A DNA stretch of 64,000 nucleotides. Origin: an uncultured Lachnospiraceae bacterium (GTDB taxonomy: Bacteria; Bacillota; Clostridia; Lachnospirales; Lachnospiraceae). Position numbers and translations under genes: made by a program. This document shows, piece by piece, positions 1 through 8,905 of this stretch (the first letter of the stretch is position 1; each line of letters starts with the position of its first letter). The stretch covers positions 1-64,000 of the forward strand of contig CANRHU010000007.1 of the NCBI GenBank assembly GCA_947630485.1, given 5' to 3'. The notes under the pieces were generated by a model. The model had not been told where the DNA came from. It saw nothing but the letters and a program-made list of their open reading frames with translations, and made no database searches.

Positions 1-11
1 AACAAAACCAC

Positions 12-77
12 AGGACAGCCATGCCAAAACCATTCCGCTATGTTATGCGGGCCTGATCTGACTGGTATGGCTGTCCT
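12..77 (+). terminator. Inverted repeat, possible terminator of an upstream element gene
   Basis: aggacagccatgcca (12-26) pairs with tggtatggctgtcct (63-77) with one mismatch, followed by cttttaat. Confidence 0.5.
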
Positions 78-115
78 CTTTTAATGGCATCGCCTTGGGG
101 GGAGGTGTATGACTT

Positions 116-331
116 ATGCCATTGTCTCAAAAAGAGGCTTACAGCGTTGTGTTTAAGGACTATCCAGACGTTGTAAGTGTTTCACAAATGAGTGAAATGC
201 TTGGTATCAGTGAAAAATCCGCCTACCGTCTGCTCAGGGAAAACCGTATTGAGCATTTGAAGGTCGGGCGAACATATAAAATTCCAAAGCTGCACATATT
301 CCGCTACCTTAATGTTGTCGGACGAACTTGA
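116..331 (+). CDS. Helix-turn-helix DNA-binding protein, excisionase-like
   Basis: 71 aa with MerR/excisionase-type HTH (VSQMSEMLGISEKSAYRLLRENRIEHLKVGRTYKIPK), directly upstream of an integrase. Confidence 0.75.
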   Translation: MPLSQKEAYSVVFKDYPDVVSVSQMSEMLGISEKSAYRLLRENRIEHLKVGRTYKIPKLHIFRYLNVVGRT

Positions 332-422
332 TTTGCAAGATTGCCTTATCCCTGGCGAAATGATACCATTATGGTGTCAACGACAGGTGAATATAGCTGC
401 TGCAAAGAAAAGGAGGACAATT

Positions 423-1928
423 ATGGTAGCAGGACACCTGAGAGAACAAAACGGATACTACCAGATGATACTGAGCTGGAAAGGAAACGATGGGAAAAGA
501 AAAGGGAAATCCATCAGCACAGGACTTCCCGTTAAGGGAAACAAAAAGCGGGCTGAAAAGCTATTGCTGAAAACCCGAAGCGAATTTAACCCGGATAATA
601 TCATGGAGGACACGGACATTCTGTTTCCTGATTTTCTGGTGAAATGGTTAAGAGATGAAGCCAATAAACTGGCTCCTCGTCTTTATGCCAATTACGCTTA
701 CGCAATCAAGAGCAGCATTGTTCCGTATTTTGAGAAACACCCTGTCAGCCTGCTGAAATTGACGGCCAGAGAGCTGGAAAACTATTACCGCTATGAACGG
801 CAGGAAAATGAGGCGACAGCACAGGATTTGCTCGAATACCATGACGCAATAAAAGCGGCCCTGGATTATGCCGTCCAACTGGACTGGCTCCAGAGTAATC
901 TGGCAGAACCCATGAACCCTTGTGCGGATGAAGCCCCGATCCTTTTCACAGACTTTATTTTGGAATGGCTGGAGATGATGCGGAACAGCGTTGAGATGAC
1001 TACTTACTCAGCTTACGCAAATACGATAAAGGGAAGTATCATTCCCTATTTCAAGGACAAGAATTTCACTCTGCAAGACCTGGAAAGACATCCAAAACAC
1101 ATTCAAGACTATTATCAATTTGAACTGAATGCAGGAAAAACAGCTAATACGGTAATTCACCGACATGCAAATATCCGTAAATGCCTCCAGTATGCTTTTC
1201 AGATCGGATTGATTAAGTCCAACCCCGCAGATCGAATTGAAAGACCGAGAAAGGCCAAATACGTTGCTACCATCTACGACCAGCAGGAATTAGATACCCT
1301 GTTCAAAACAGTAGAAGGTGATCCGATAGAACTTGGCGTTATACTGGCTGCATTTTACGGTCTGCGGCGAAGTGAAGTTGTCGGCCTGAAATGGGATGCG
1401 ATTGACTTTGAGAAAAAGACTATCAGCATCAGACATACCGTTACCCAGGTAAATATCGACGGTAAAAGCCTCACCATCCAGAAGGACAGAACCAAAACGA
1501 AATCGAGCTGCCGTACCTTACCTCTGGTAGCACCGTTTGAAGCTCTGCTCCATCGCTTGAAGGCTGAGCAACAGATCAACCAAAAGGTATGCGGGGCCGC
1601 CTACTGCAAAGACTATCTGGATTACATCTATGTAAATTCCATTGGGGAGCTTGTCAAACCGAACTTCCTGACACAGCACTTTGAAATCGTATTGAAGAAC
1701 AATGGTCTGAAAAAGATACGCTTTCACGATCTCCGTCATAGCTGTGCAAGCCTGCTTTACGCGAACGGCGTCAGTTTGAAGGAGATTCAGGAATGGCTCG
1801 GCCATAGCGACATAAGCACAACCTCCAATATTTACACGCACCTGGATTACAGCAGCAAGGTTTCTTCAGCCAACGCGATCCTGGCATTTTACCCGGCATC
1901 ATCCAATGCGGTGGCTGTGGGGCATTAA
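423..1928 (+). CDS. Tyrosine recombinase / integrase of a mobile element
   Basis: R (YGLRRSEV), HxxR (FHDLRHS), H (LGHSDIS) and Y (IYTHLDY) catalytic signature. ATG at 423 has a GGAGG RBS (aaggaggacaattatg); the ORF is open from 312. Confidence 0.9.
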   Translation: MVAGHLREQNGYYQMILSWKGNDGKRKGKSISTGLPVKGNKKRAEKLLLKTRSEFNPDNIMEDTDILFPDFLVKWLRDEANKLAPRLYANYAYAIKSSIVPYFEKHPVSLLKLTARELENYYRYERQENEATAQDLLEYHDAIKAALDYAVQLDWLQSNLAEPMNPCADEAPILFTDFILEWLEMMRNSVEMTTYSAYANTIKGSIIPYFKDKNFTLQDLERHPKHIQDYYQFELNAGKTANTVIHRHANIRKCLQYAFQIGLIKSNPADRIERPRKAKYVATIYDQQELDTLFKTVEGDPIELGVILAAFYGLRRSEVVGLKWDAIDFEKKTISIRHTVTQVNIDGKSLTIQKDRTKTKSSCRTLPLVAPFEALLHRLKAEQQINQKVCGAAYCKDYLDYIYVNSIGELVKPNFLTQHFEIVLKNNGLKKIRFHDLRHSCASLLYANGVSLKEIQEWLGHSDISTTSNIYTHLDYSSKVSSANAILAFYPASSNAVAVGH

Positions 1929-1931
1929 GAA

Positions 1932-1958
1932 AGCCCCGAAGCAATACACTTCGGGGCT
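1932..1958 (+). terminator. Rho-independent-type hairpin after integrase
   Basis: agccccgaa / ttcggggct inverted repeat right after the integrase stop. Confidence 0.6.
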
Positions 1959-1966
1959 GGGATTTC

Positions 1967-2051
1967 TGGTGCCGGTGGCCGGACTCGAACCGGCACGGAG
2001 TGATCCGCCGCATTTTGAGTGCGGTGCGTCTGCCAATTCCGCCACACCGGC
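1967..2051 (-). tRNA. tRNA-Leu (anticodon CAA), CCA encoded
   Basis: Reverse complement GCCGGTGTGGCGGAATTGGCAGACGCACCGCACTCAAAATGCGG...GGTTCGAGTCCGGCCACCGGCACCA gives a cloverleaf with anticodon loop CTCAAAA. Confidence 0.93.
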
Positions 2052-2339
2052 ATTTTATATTTTAACTCCCATAAGTCCCGCAAAACCCTGAAATCGGAGG
2101 GATGTACGGGAGGGATATTAAAATCAAATGCACCTATTTGATTGTAAAAGTACCACATTTTCAAGCCTTCTGCCTTTACGCTGGCGGTTAGGCGAACAAG
2201 ATTTTGAGTCACGTGCGTCTGCCAATTCCGCCATACCGGCATTTTATATTTTAACTCCCATAAGTCCCGCAAAACCCTGAAATCGGAGGGATGTACGGGA
2301 GGGATATTAAAATCAAATGCACCTATTTGATTGTAAAAG
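2012..2339. repeat. Direct repeat (~189 bp offset) duplicating the tRNA-Leu 5' half and its upstream region
   Basis: attttgagt(N3)gtgcgtctgccaattccgcca...attgtaaaag occurs at 2012-2150 and 2201-2339 with very few mismatches. Confidence 0.9.
2200..2241 (-). pseudogene. Truncated tRNA-Leu copy
   Basis: Reverse complement GCCGGTATGGCGGAATTGGCAGACGCACGTGACTCAAAATC keeps the acceptor 5' strand, D-arm and anticodon loop, but no T-arm or 3' acceptor follows. Confidence 0.7.
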
Positions 2340-2527
2340 CAGTACATTTACAAGTGCCGTTCCGACAAACCGGCCTATACACTTCAAAGCGAATTAAGTT
2401 TAACACATCTTTTTTGCTTTGGCAAGTAGTTTTCGAGGAAGAATTCTTGAAATTCTGTCTACAGTCTGGTAGAATAAAAACAACAAATTCAGAAAAGGCG
2501 GAACCGCTCACCAAAAGGAGGCACTTT

Positions 2528-3157
2528 ATGGAAAACATAATCATTCTCGACCACCCGCTGATCCAGCACAAGATCTCCATGCTGCGCGATAAAAACACCG
2601 GAACGAATGAATTCCGAGCTCTCATCGAAGAGATCGCCATGCTGATGGGCTACGAGGCGCTGCGCGATCTTCCTCTCGAGGATGTAGAAGTCGAGACTCC
2701 CATTGAGGCATGTATGACCCCTATGCTGGCCGGCAAGAAACTGGCGGTCGTTCCCATCCTGCGGGCTGGGCTTGGCATGGTAAACGGAATCCTGTCCCTG
2801 GTTCCTTCCGCCAAAGTAGGACATATCGGGCTCTACCGGGATGAGGTGACGCACGAACCGCATGAATACTTCTGTAAGCTTCCGAGCCCCATTGAGCTGC
2901 GCACCATTGTCGTCACCGACCCGATGCTGGCCACGGGCGGTTCTGCCGTAGCCGCTATCGATTTCATCAAGAAGCACGGCGGAAAACATATCAAATTCAT
3001 GTGTATCATCGCGGCGCCGGAGGGTCTTGAGAGACTCCATAAGGCGCACCCGGATATCCAGATTTATGTGGGACATCTGGACCGCTGCCTGAACGATGCC
3101 GCTTACATCTGCCCCGGTCTCGGCGACGCCGGCGACCGGATCTTCGGCACAAAATAA
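2528..3157 (+). CDS. upp: Uracil phosphoribosyltransferase
   Basis: 209 aa from [34 protein letters not shown] motif [19 protein letters not shown] upstream of ATG 2528. Confidence 0.96.
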   Translation: MENIIILDHPLIQHKISMLRDKNTGTNEFRALIEEIAMLMGYEALRDLPLEDVEVETPIEACMTPMLAGKKLAVVPILRAGLGMVNGILSLVPSAKVGHIGLYRDEVTHEPHEYFCKLPSPIELRTIVVTDPMLATGGSAVAAIDFIKKHGGKHIKFMCIIAAPEGLERLHKAHPDIQIYVGHLDRCLNDAAYICPGLGDAGDRIFGTK

Positions 3158-3161
3158 TCAA

Positions 3162-3193
3162 CAGGGGCTGTCAGAGTTATCCGGCAGCCCCTG
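3162..3193 (+). terminator. Inverted repeat after upp
   Basis: caggggctg...cagcccctg stem; weak T-tract. Confidence 0.5.
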
Positions 3194-3225
3194 TCATCCG
3201 TTTCCACGCGAGCACGCTTCGCTCA

Positions 3226-3270
3226 TATTTCTATGCAAACAAAGCGCCCGTGACGCTCTTCTTGTATTCT
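3226..3270 (+). repeat. Dispersed stem-loop repeat, copy A
   Basis: tatttctatgcaaacaaagcgcccgtgacgctcttcttgtattct. Confidence 0.75.
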
Positions 3271-3284
3271 ACTGGTCTTCCGCT

Positions 3285-3962
3285 CTACCGGTCTTCCTTC
3301 CTCACAATCACGCCGTCCCTCTTGTAGATGGAGTCCGGCTCCACACCGCCGCGCACGCTGGAGAGTGGATAAATATTGGAGTTGCGCCCGATCACGGTGC
3401 CGGGATTCAGCACGCTGCCGCACCCGACCTCCACATAATCTCCAAGCATGGCGCCGACTTTCTTAAACCCGGTCTCGATCTCTCCGTCCGACGCATGGAT
3501 CTTCACCAGCTTCTTATCCGATTTCACATTCGAAGTCAGGGAGGCGGCCCCCATATGCGCCTTGTAGCCCAGAACGGAATCGCCCACATAGTTATAATGG
3601 GGCACCTGTACGCCGTCGAACAGGATCACATTCTTAAGTTCCGTGGAATTGCCGACCACGGCGTTCTCTCCTACCAGGGCATTCCCCCGGACAAAAGCGC
3701 CCGGGCGGATCTCCGTGCCCTTGCCGAAAATGGCAGGCCCGGTGATCGTGGCTGTCGCCGCAACACGAACCGTCTTATGAATCCAAACATCCTCCTGCGG
3801 ATGGTCATACTCCTCCGCCGAAAGAGTCTCTCCGATCTTTCGGATTATCTCACCGATGTGAGGCAGAACCTCCCATGGATACGTGTACTCCGCCAGAAAC
3901 GGTTCTGCCGCGGTCTTCGTCGTATCATACAGATTCGCAATGGTCATCTGTTCCCGATTCAT
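3285..3962 (-). CDS. Left-handed beta-helix acyltransferase / GlmU-like nucleotidyltransferase-associated protein
   Basis: Hexapeptide-repeat pattern (VWIHKTVRVAATATITGPAIFGKGTEIRPGAFVRGNALVGENAVVGNSTELKN). Confidence 0.75.
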   Translation of the reverse strand: MNREQMTIANLYDTTKTAAEPFLAEYTYPWEVLPHIGEIIRKIGETLSAEEYDHPQEDVWIHKTVRVAATATITGPAIFGKGTEIRPGAFVRGNALVGENAVVGNSTELKNVILFDGVQVPHYNYVGDSVLGYKAHMGAASLTSNVKSDKKLVKIHASDGEIETGFKKVGAMLGDYVEVGCGSVLNPGTVIGRNSNIYPLSSVRGGVEPDSIYKRDGVIVRKEDR

Positions 3963-3984
3963 CCTGTTACCTCCGCGGTTCCGC

Positions 3985-4341
3985 TCACAGCGAAGCCTGA
4001 TACTGGCGGATCGCCGCCACCGTCTGCGCATAATCGGCCTTTACCTGCTCATAGAGCGGCATAGCCTCCTCGATGTTCTTGGCGCGGAGCGCCTCCGTCA
4101 ACAGATGACTCGACTCGTAGAGCTTGTTAAAGCTCAGATTCTGTCCGACGCCCTTGATCGTATGGGCCGCCCGGAAGGCCTCGTCATATGCTCCGGATTC
4201 CATGGATGTCGTAAGCAGCGCGTAGCTTCCGTCATCCAGAAACTTCAGGACGAACTTCTGTACCAGCCGTTCCGTGCGCAGTCGTCCCATTACGCTCTCA
4301 TAGTCGCCTTCCAGCGCAGCATAGCATTCCTGTAATGTCAT
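3985..4341 (-). CDS. Hpt (histidine phosphotransfer) domain protein
   Basis: AFRAAHTIKGVGQNLSFNKLYESSHLLTEALR is the Hpt HxIKG motif; adjacent to a response regulator. Confidence 0.85.
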   Translation of the reverse strand: MTLQECYAALEGDYESVMGRLRTERLVQKFVLKFLDDGSYALLTTSMESGAYDEAFRAAHTIKGVGQNLSFNKLYESSHLLTEALRAKNIEEAMPLYEQVKADYAQTVAAIRQYQASL

Positions 4342-4360
4342 GATCGATTTCTCCTTTCCC

Positions 4361-6490
4361 TCAGGTTTCCTTTTCTTTCCCGCCATCTGTTCTATCATCT
4401 TCCGGCCTCTGCGGCTGTTCCCTCTCATCGCCGTCGATCGGCGAAATCAGAGATAGCGTTCCGCAGCTGTCGCCGTCATAAAAGCGGAACTGCCCTCTGC
4501 CGGCACGCTTGGCCGCGTAAAGAGCCTGATCCGCCGCATGAAACAGCGTATCATAGTCGGTTCCCAACATATCCGTCTTCGCCACTCCCATACTGACCGA
4601 GATTGGAAAAGCCTCATAGGTTCCGATCAGAGAATTGAAAATACGGTTGATGGCCAGATCCACATGCTCCCTGTATTCGAAGAACAGCAGGAATTCGTCG
4701 CCGCCCACACGGGCCGATACGGTTCCCTCACGCATATTGCGTTTCAGCGTCTTCGCCACATGAATCAGCACCTGATCGCCAAACATATGTCCGTAGGTAT
4801 CGTTCGCCTGTTTAAAATGATCTACGTCAAAAATCCCGAGGGCGAAGTTACTGCCCGGTTTCCTTGTCATCATATCCTGGATCCGGATCCTGGCAAACTT
4901 GTGATTGTAAAGCCCCGTCATCGTGTCGTGGGCCGCCATCTCTTCCAGGGCCGCCATCTTCACACGCGTTTCATGGATGTCGATCGCCTTGCCGATCGCC
5001 CCCTTGTATACTGGCGGCTCATCCTGCGACCAGGTCGCCCTGGCAATGATCTTCATCCACCGCTCAACACCACCCATCCGTACACAACAGTCAAAATTCA
5101 CGATCGGACTCTGCGGAGTGGTGTGAGCCAGAAGCTCTGCCAGCCTGTCGATGCTCTCCGGGTTCATCGTGGCAATCACCTTCGCGTCATGGCGCGGATC
5201 CCGTATGATCTCGTCCAGCCCAAGATGCTTCGCCCCCCACTCGGAGATCGAGACAGACGACGGCGACGCCGTATACTCGAACTGAATCTCCTGGGACATA
5301 TCCGCAAAGAACTGATACTTCATGCGCTCATGCTCCAGAATCTGCAGCGTGCGGCCGGATACGGAGATCTCCTCCCGCTGCATGAGATCCTCCATCAGAT
5401 TCCGCAGCACGTTCTCATCGCTCCAGTCTTTTGCCTCGCTGCTGCTCATCGCGCCCGGAATCATATCCTCCATATCCCGCAGACAGTCCATGAGAAGCGG
5501 ATTGAATTTCCCGCACTGGCCGTCCAGAATCATCTCGACCGCCTTCTTATGGGGAATGGCCTTCTTATAGACACGCTCGCTGGTCAGCGCATCATAGACA
5601 TCCGCCAGCGCCACGATCTGGGCGGAAATCGGGATCTCATCCCCCTTCAGCCCGTCCGGATATCCGCGTCCGTCATAACGCTCATGATGCCACCTGCAGA
5701 TTTCATAAGCCCGTTTCACCAGAGGTTCGTTCTGATGCACCGGCAGCGCCTCCAGCATAGCGGCTCCCACCTCAGAGTGGGTCTTCATGATTGCAAATTC
5801 CTCGTCCGTCAGCCTTCCCGGCTTATTCAGAATCTCGCTGGGAATCGCGATCTTGCCCACGTCGTGGATCGCGGCCGCCGTACTGATCAGGGAGATATCC
5901 GATTTGGAGAAATAGTATCTCTCCGACATCTGATTCAGGTGTTTCAGAAACAGCTCGGTCAGCGTTCGGATATGGAGCACGTGCTGGCCGCTCTCCCCGT
6001 TCCTGAACTCTACGATATGGCTCAGGATATCAATCATCAGAGCGCTCTGCTTCTCCTTCTCGATGACCTGATCGGTCACCATATTCATCAGCTTCTTCTG
6101 CTTTGTATACAGCAGAAGCGTATTCACAACGCGGTGATGTACGACAATCGCGTCGAAAGGACGGCTGATAAAATCCGTAATGCCAAGCTCGTAAGCCTGC
6201 TGCACCCTCGCCGGCGCGCTCTCCGCCGAAATCATAATAACCGGCGTCTCCTCAATCCACCGGAAATCGTTCATCATTTTCAGGACGCCGAATCCGTCCA
6301 TCTCCGGCATCACGATGTCAAGAAGCACCAGATCGATCTGCGCCGCCTGCTTCCGCAGAATCGCCACCGCCTCCTTGCCGTTCTCCGCCTCTATGATATC
6401 ATAGTCGTCCCCCAGCATATCGGCAAGAATCGATCGGTTCATCTCGGAATCATCCGCGATCAGTATTCTCTGTTTGCGTTTATCTGCCAT
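4361..6490 (-). CDS. Response regulator with REC, HD-GYP, PAS-like and GGDEF domains
   Basis: REC (ILIADDSEMNRS..LVLLDIVMPEMDG), HD-GYP (HDVGKIAIP..HHERYDGRGYPDGLKG), GGDEF (ARVGGDEFLLFF). Confidence 0.92.
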   Translation of the reverse strand: MADKRKQRILIADDSEMNRSILADMLGDDYDIIEAENGKEAVAILRKQAAQIDLVLLDIVMPEMDGFGVLKMMNDFRWIEETPVIMISAESAPARVQQAYELGITDFISRPFDAIVVHHRVVNTLLLYTKQKKLMNMVTDQVIEKEKQSALMIDILSHIVEFRNGESGQHVLHIRTLTELFLKHLNQMSERYYFSKSDISLISTAAAIHDVGKIAIPSEILNKPGRLTDEEFAIMKTHSEVGAAMLEALPVHQNEPLVKRAYEICRWHHERYDGRGYPDGLKGDEIPISAQIVALADVYDALTSERVYKKAIPHKKAVEMILDGQCGKFNPLLMDCLRDMEDMIPGAMSSSEAKDWSDENVLRNLMEDLMQREEISVSGRTLQILEHERMKYQFFADMSQEIQFEYTASPSSVSISEWGAKHLGLDEIIRDPRHDAKVIATMNPESIDRLAELLAHTTPQSPIVNFDCCVRMGGVERWMKIIARATWSQDEPPVYKGAIGKAIDIHETRVKMAALEEMAAHDTMTGLYNHKFARIRIQDMMTRKPGSNFALGIFDVDHFKQANDTYGHMFGDQVLIHVAKTLKRNMREGTVSARVGGDEFLLFFEYREHVDLAINRIFNSLIGTYEAFPISVSMGVAKTDMLGTDYDTLFHAADQALYAAKRAGRGQFRFYDGDSCGTLSLISPIDGDEREQPQRPEDDRTDGGKEKET

Positions 6491-6567
6491 ACCTGATGAC
6501 TCTCTCCCTTTCCGTCATTTCTGCCTCCGTAAAAAGCCCGCAGATAATCATTATCAGTATAGCACAT

Positions 6568-7365
6568 TCAATCAGACCGGGCAAGATTATTTGCACACTT
6601 TTTCTCAGCCCTCTGAAACTCCGTCATATAGGGACGGAAACGCAGCGGAAGATGGTTTCTCTGGCACAGCGGATTCCTCCTCTCGGCGATGGCAATGCGC
6701 TCATGGAACGTCTTCCACAAACTCTCAAACTCCGCCTGATCGCTGGAGGCAAGGAGTCTCTTGCGGAAGCTGTCGTCCGGCAGCTGGATCGCCACCCAGC
6801 CCTCCAGTGCGCGGTGGACGGCCGCCCTGCGCCGGTTCTCGTCATAGATAATCCAGTTCTCCGCGTTCAGCCGATCCGCGAAATGGGGCGCCATCAGGGT
6901 AATCACGTCGTTCTTCGGCCCTACCGTCCCAAAAAGGATTCCTCCCTCCGTCTGGGAAAACCGTATAAACTCGATCAGGCTCCGGGACTCATTCTCGACG
7001 AACCGGTTCATCCGAAACAGCTCGTAGACCGCCGGAATCTGCAGCATATTCACAATCCCCGGGCCCACATGGAGCGCATAGATCAGAAACCGGTAAATCC
7101 GGTCCGCCTTCTGCTCCTCACAGCTTAGGGATGCGCGGAAAATCCTCTCGCAGACCTCCTGTCCTGCCTTTCTGCGGACTACCTTCATCACCTTCTCCGC
7201 CTTTTCCGCCGTCTCCTCCACCTGCCGGTACTCGGCAAACAGGCGCAGATTCCCCGTGTCCGCCAGCTCCAGCGCCACGTTCGCGTGGCCCAGGCGGCTC
7301 ATCCAGGCATCATAAACGCCGCACAGGATCCCCTCAAAGGAATCCGGACAGACAAAAATCGTCAT
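6568..7365 (-). CDS. TIGR03915-like DNA metabolism/repair-associated protein
   Basis: MTIFVCPDSFEGILCGVYDAW... start with RBS GAGGAGG. Partner of the adjacent radical SAM protein (family assignment from memory). Confidence 0.75.
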   Translation of the reverse strand: MTIFVCPDSFEGILCGVYDAWMSRLGHANVALELADTGNLRLFAEYRQVEETAEKAEKVMKVVRRKAGQEVCERIFRASLSCEEQKADRIYRFLIYALHVGPGIVNMLQIPAVYELFRMNRFVENESRSLIEFIRFSQTEGGILFGTVGPKNDVITLMAPHFADRLNAENWIIYDENRRRAAVHRALEGWVAIQLPDDSFRKRLLASSDQAEFESLWKTFHERIAIAERRNPLCQRNHLPLRFRPYMTEFQRAEKKCANNLARSD

Positions 7366-7376
7366 ACGTCCCCTCC

Positions 7377-8750
7377 TCACATCTGTCCCAGCACCGCGGC
7401 GCTTCGGTCGTCCGCCGTCGGCGCGGGATTCAGAAATCCATCGTCAAACATGGACATCTGCCGGTAGCTGTCCTTCTGGCCGATATCCCAGGCACGTCTC
7501 CTCTCGTCTCCCAGGAGACTGGCCGTGATGAAGTCCCTGTCCATCCGGACAGGCCCGTACATCCGCCCGCCGCAGGTGAGAAAATAGACCGCCCGCTTGA
7601 GCGCCACGCCCATCTTCTTCAGATCCGGGAAATCAAGCCGGCCCCCGCGCCGCGCCGCCACGATACGCTTCGCCGAGCGGACGCCGATCCCCGGCACGCG
7701 AAGAAGCGTCCCGTAATCCGCCGTCATCGCCTCCACCGGAAACTGCTCCAGATGCCGCAGCGCCCAGTCGCATTTGGGATCAAGAAACACATTGAAATTC
7801 GGCCTTTCCTCGGAAAGAAGCTCACCGGCCTGAAATCCGTAGAAGCGCATCAGCCAGTCCGCCTGGTAGAGCCTGTGCTCCCTCAGAAGCGGCGGTCCGC
7901 CCGGAAGCGCCGGAAGGAGACTGTCGTCGTTCACCCGCACAAACGCGGAGTAAAACACCCGTTTCAGATCGTAGTTCCGGTAAAGGGCCTCCGCAACCGC
8001 AAGAAGCTGGTAATCGCTCTCCTGCGTGGCCCCCACGATCATCTGGGTGCTCTGACCGGCCGGCACAAACTGCCTGACCCACGGGTACGCCATTCCGGGC
8101 CGCATCCTCCCGGCCGGCACGATCCCCTGCTTCTGCGCCGCGATGCCCAACTGGATCTGCCGCATCGGCTTCAGAATCCGGCTCCTGTCCTTGGACGGGG
8201 CCAGCGTCCTGAGCCCGTCCGCCGTGGGAAGCTCCAGATTCACGCTCATGCGGTCCGCCAAAAGCCCCGTCTGTCCGATCAGGACCGGATCCGCGCCGGG
8301 AATCGCTTTGACATGGATATAACCGTTAAACCCGTGCTCATACCGCAGCTTCCAGAGCGTCTGGTACAGAAGATCCATCGTGTAATCCGGGCTCTTGAGC
8401 ACGCCGGAGCTCAGAAAAAGGCCCTCGATATAATTGCGCCGGTAGAACTCCATCGTCAGACGGCATACCTCGTCCGGCGTAAAAGCCGCGCGCGGCACGT
8501 CGTTGGAACGGCGGTTGATACAGTACCGGCAGTCATAAACACACTGATTCGTAAAAAGGATCTTCAGAAGGGAAATGCATCTCCCGTCCGCCGCGAAGCT
8601 GTGGCACAGGCCCGCGTAAACGGCGTTGCCCAGCTGTCCCGGCCGGCCTCTGCGCTCCACGCCGCTGGAGGTACAGGCCACGTCATACTTCGCGGCGTCC
8701 GCGAGGATAGCCAGCTTTTCCTTCAGATCCATGCTCTGCTGCAGTAACAT
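7377..8750 (-). CDS. Putative DNA modification/repair radical SAM protein (TIGR03916-like)
   Basis: CxxxCxxC (NQCVYDCRYC); C-terminal helix-hairpin-helix (LLRVPGIGVRSAKRIVAARR). RBS GGAGG 8 nt upstream of ATG at 8750. Confidence 0.85.
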   Translation of the reverse strand: MLLQQSMDLKEKLAILADAAKYDVACTSSGVERRGRPGQLGNAVYAGLCHSFAADGRCISLLKILFTNQCVYDCRYCINRRSNDVPRAAFTPDEVCRLTMEFYRRNYIEGLFLSSGVLKSPDYTMDLLYQTLWKLRYEHGFNGYIHVKAIPGADPVLIGQTGLLADRMSVNLELPTADGLRTLAPSKDRSRILKPMRQIQLGIAAQKQGIVPAGRMRPGMAYPWVRQFVPAGQSTQMIVGATQESDYQLLAVAEALYRNYDLKRVFYSAFVRVNDDSLLPALPGGPPLLREHRLYQADWLMRFYGFQAGELLSEERPNFNVFLDPKCDWALRHLEQFPVEAMTADYGTLLRVPGIGVRSAKRIVAARRGGRLDFPDLKKMGVALKRAVYFLTCGGRMYGPVRMDRDFITASLLGDERRRAWDIGQKDSYRQMSMFDDGFLNPAPTADDRSAAVLGQM

Positions 8751-8905
8751 AAAAACAGCCTCCATGGCAAACATATGTTCTGTACATAGTTTACCACGGA
8801 GGGCAGGAAAATGCAAGAGGATTTTCGAACATTTGTTCTTTTTTTGTGGGAACGCAGTTCGTCAGTTCAAAACCTGCCGGGTTTTCGTTTTCGCACTGCT
8901 CATTG

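Noticed and set aside
2012-2345. Direct repeat considered as a mini CRISPR array
   Set aside because: Only two long units that contain tRNA sequence; no short repeats, spacers or cas genes in the window.
4538-6496. 652-aa plus-strand ORF
   Set aside because: Exactly antisense to the REC/HD-GYP/GGDEF gene; His/Arg-rich low-complexity translation typical of GC-rich antisense frames.
6490-6568. c-di-GMP riboswitch near the GGDEF gene
   Set aside because: Short interval with no recognisable c-di-GMP-I or -II core.
7131-8747. 538-aa plus-strand ORF
   Set aside because: Antisense shadow of the radical SAM gene; no recognisable motif.
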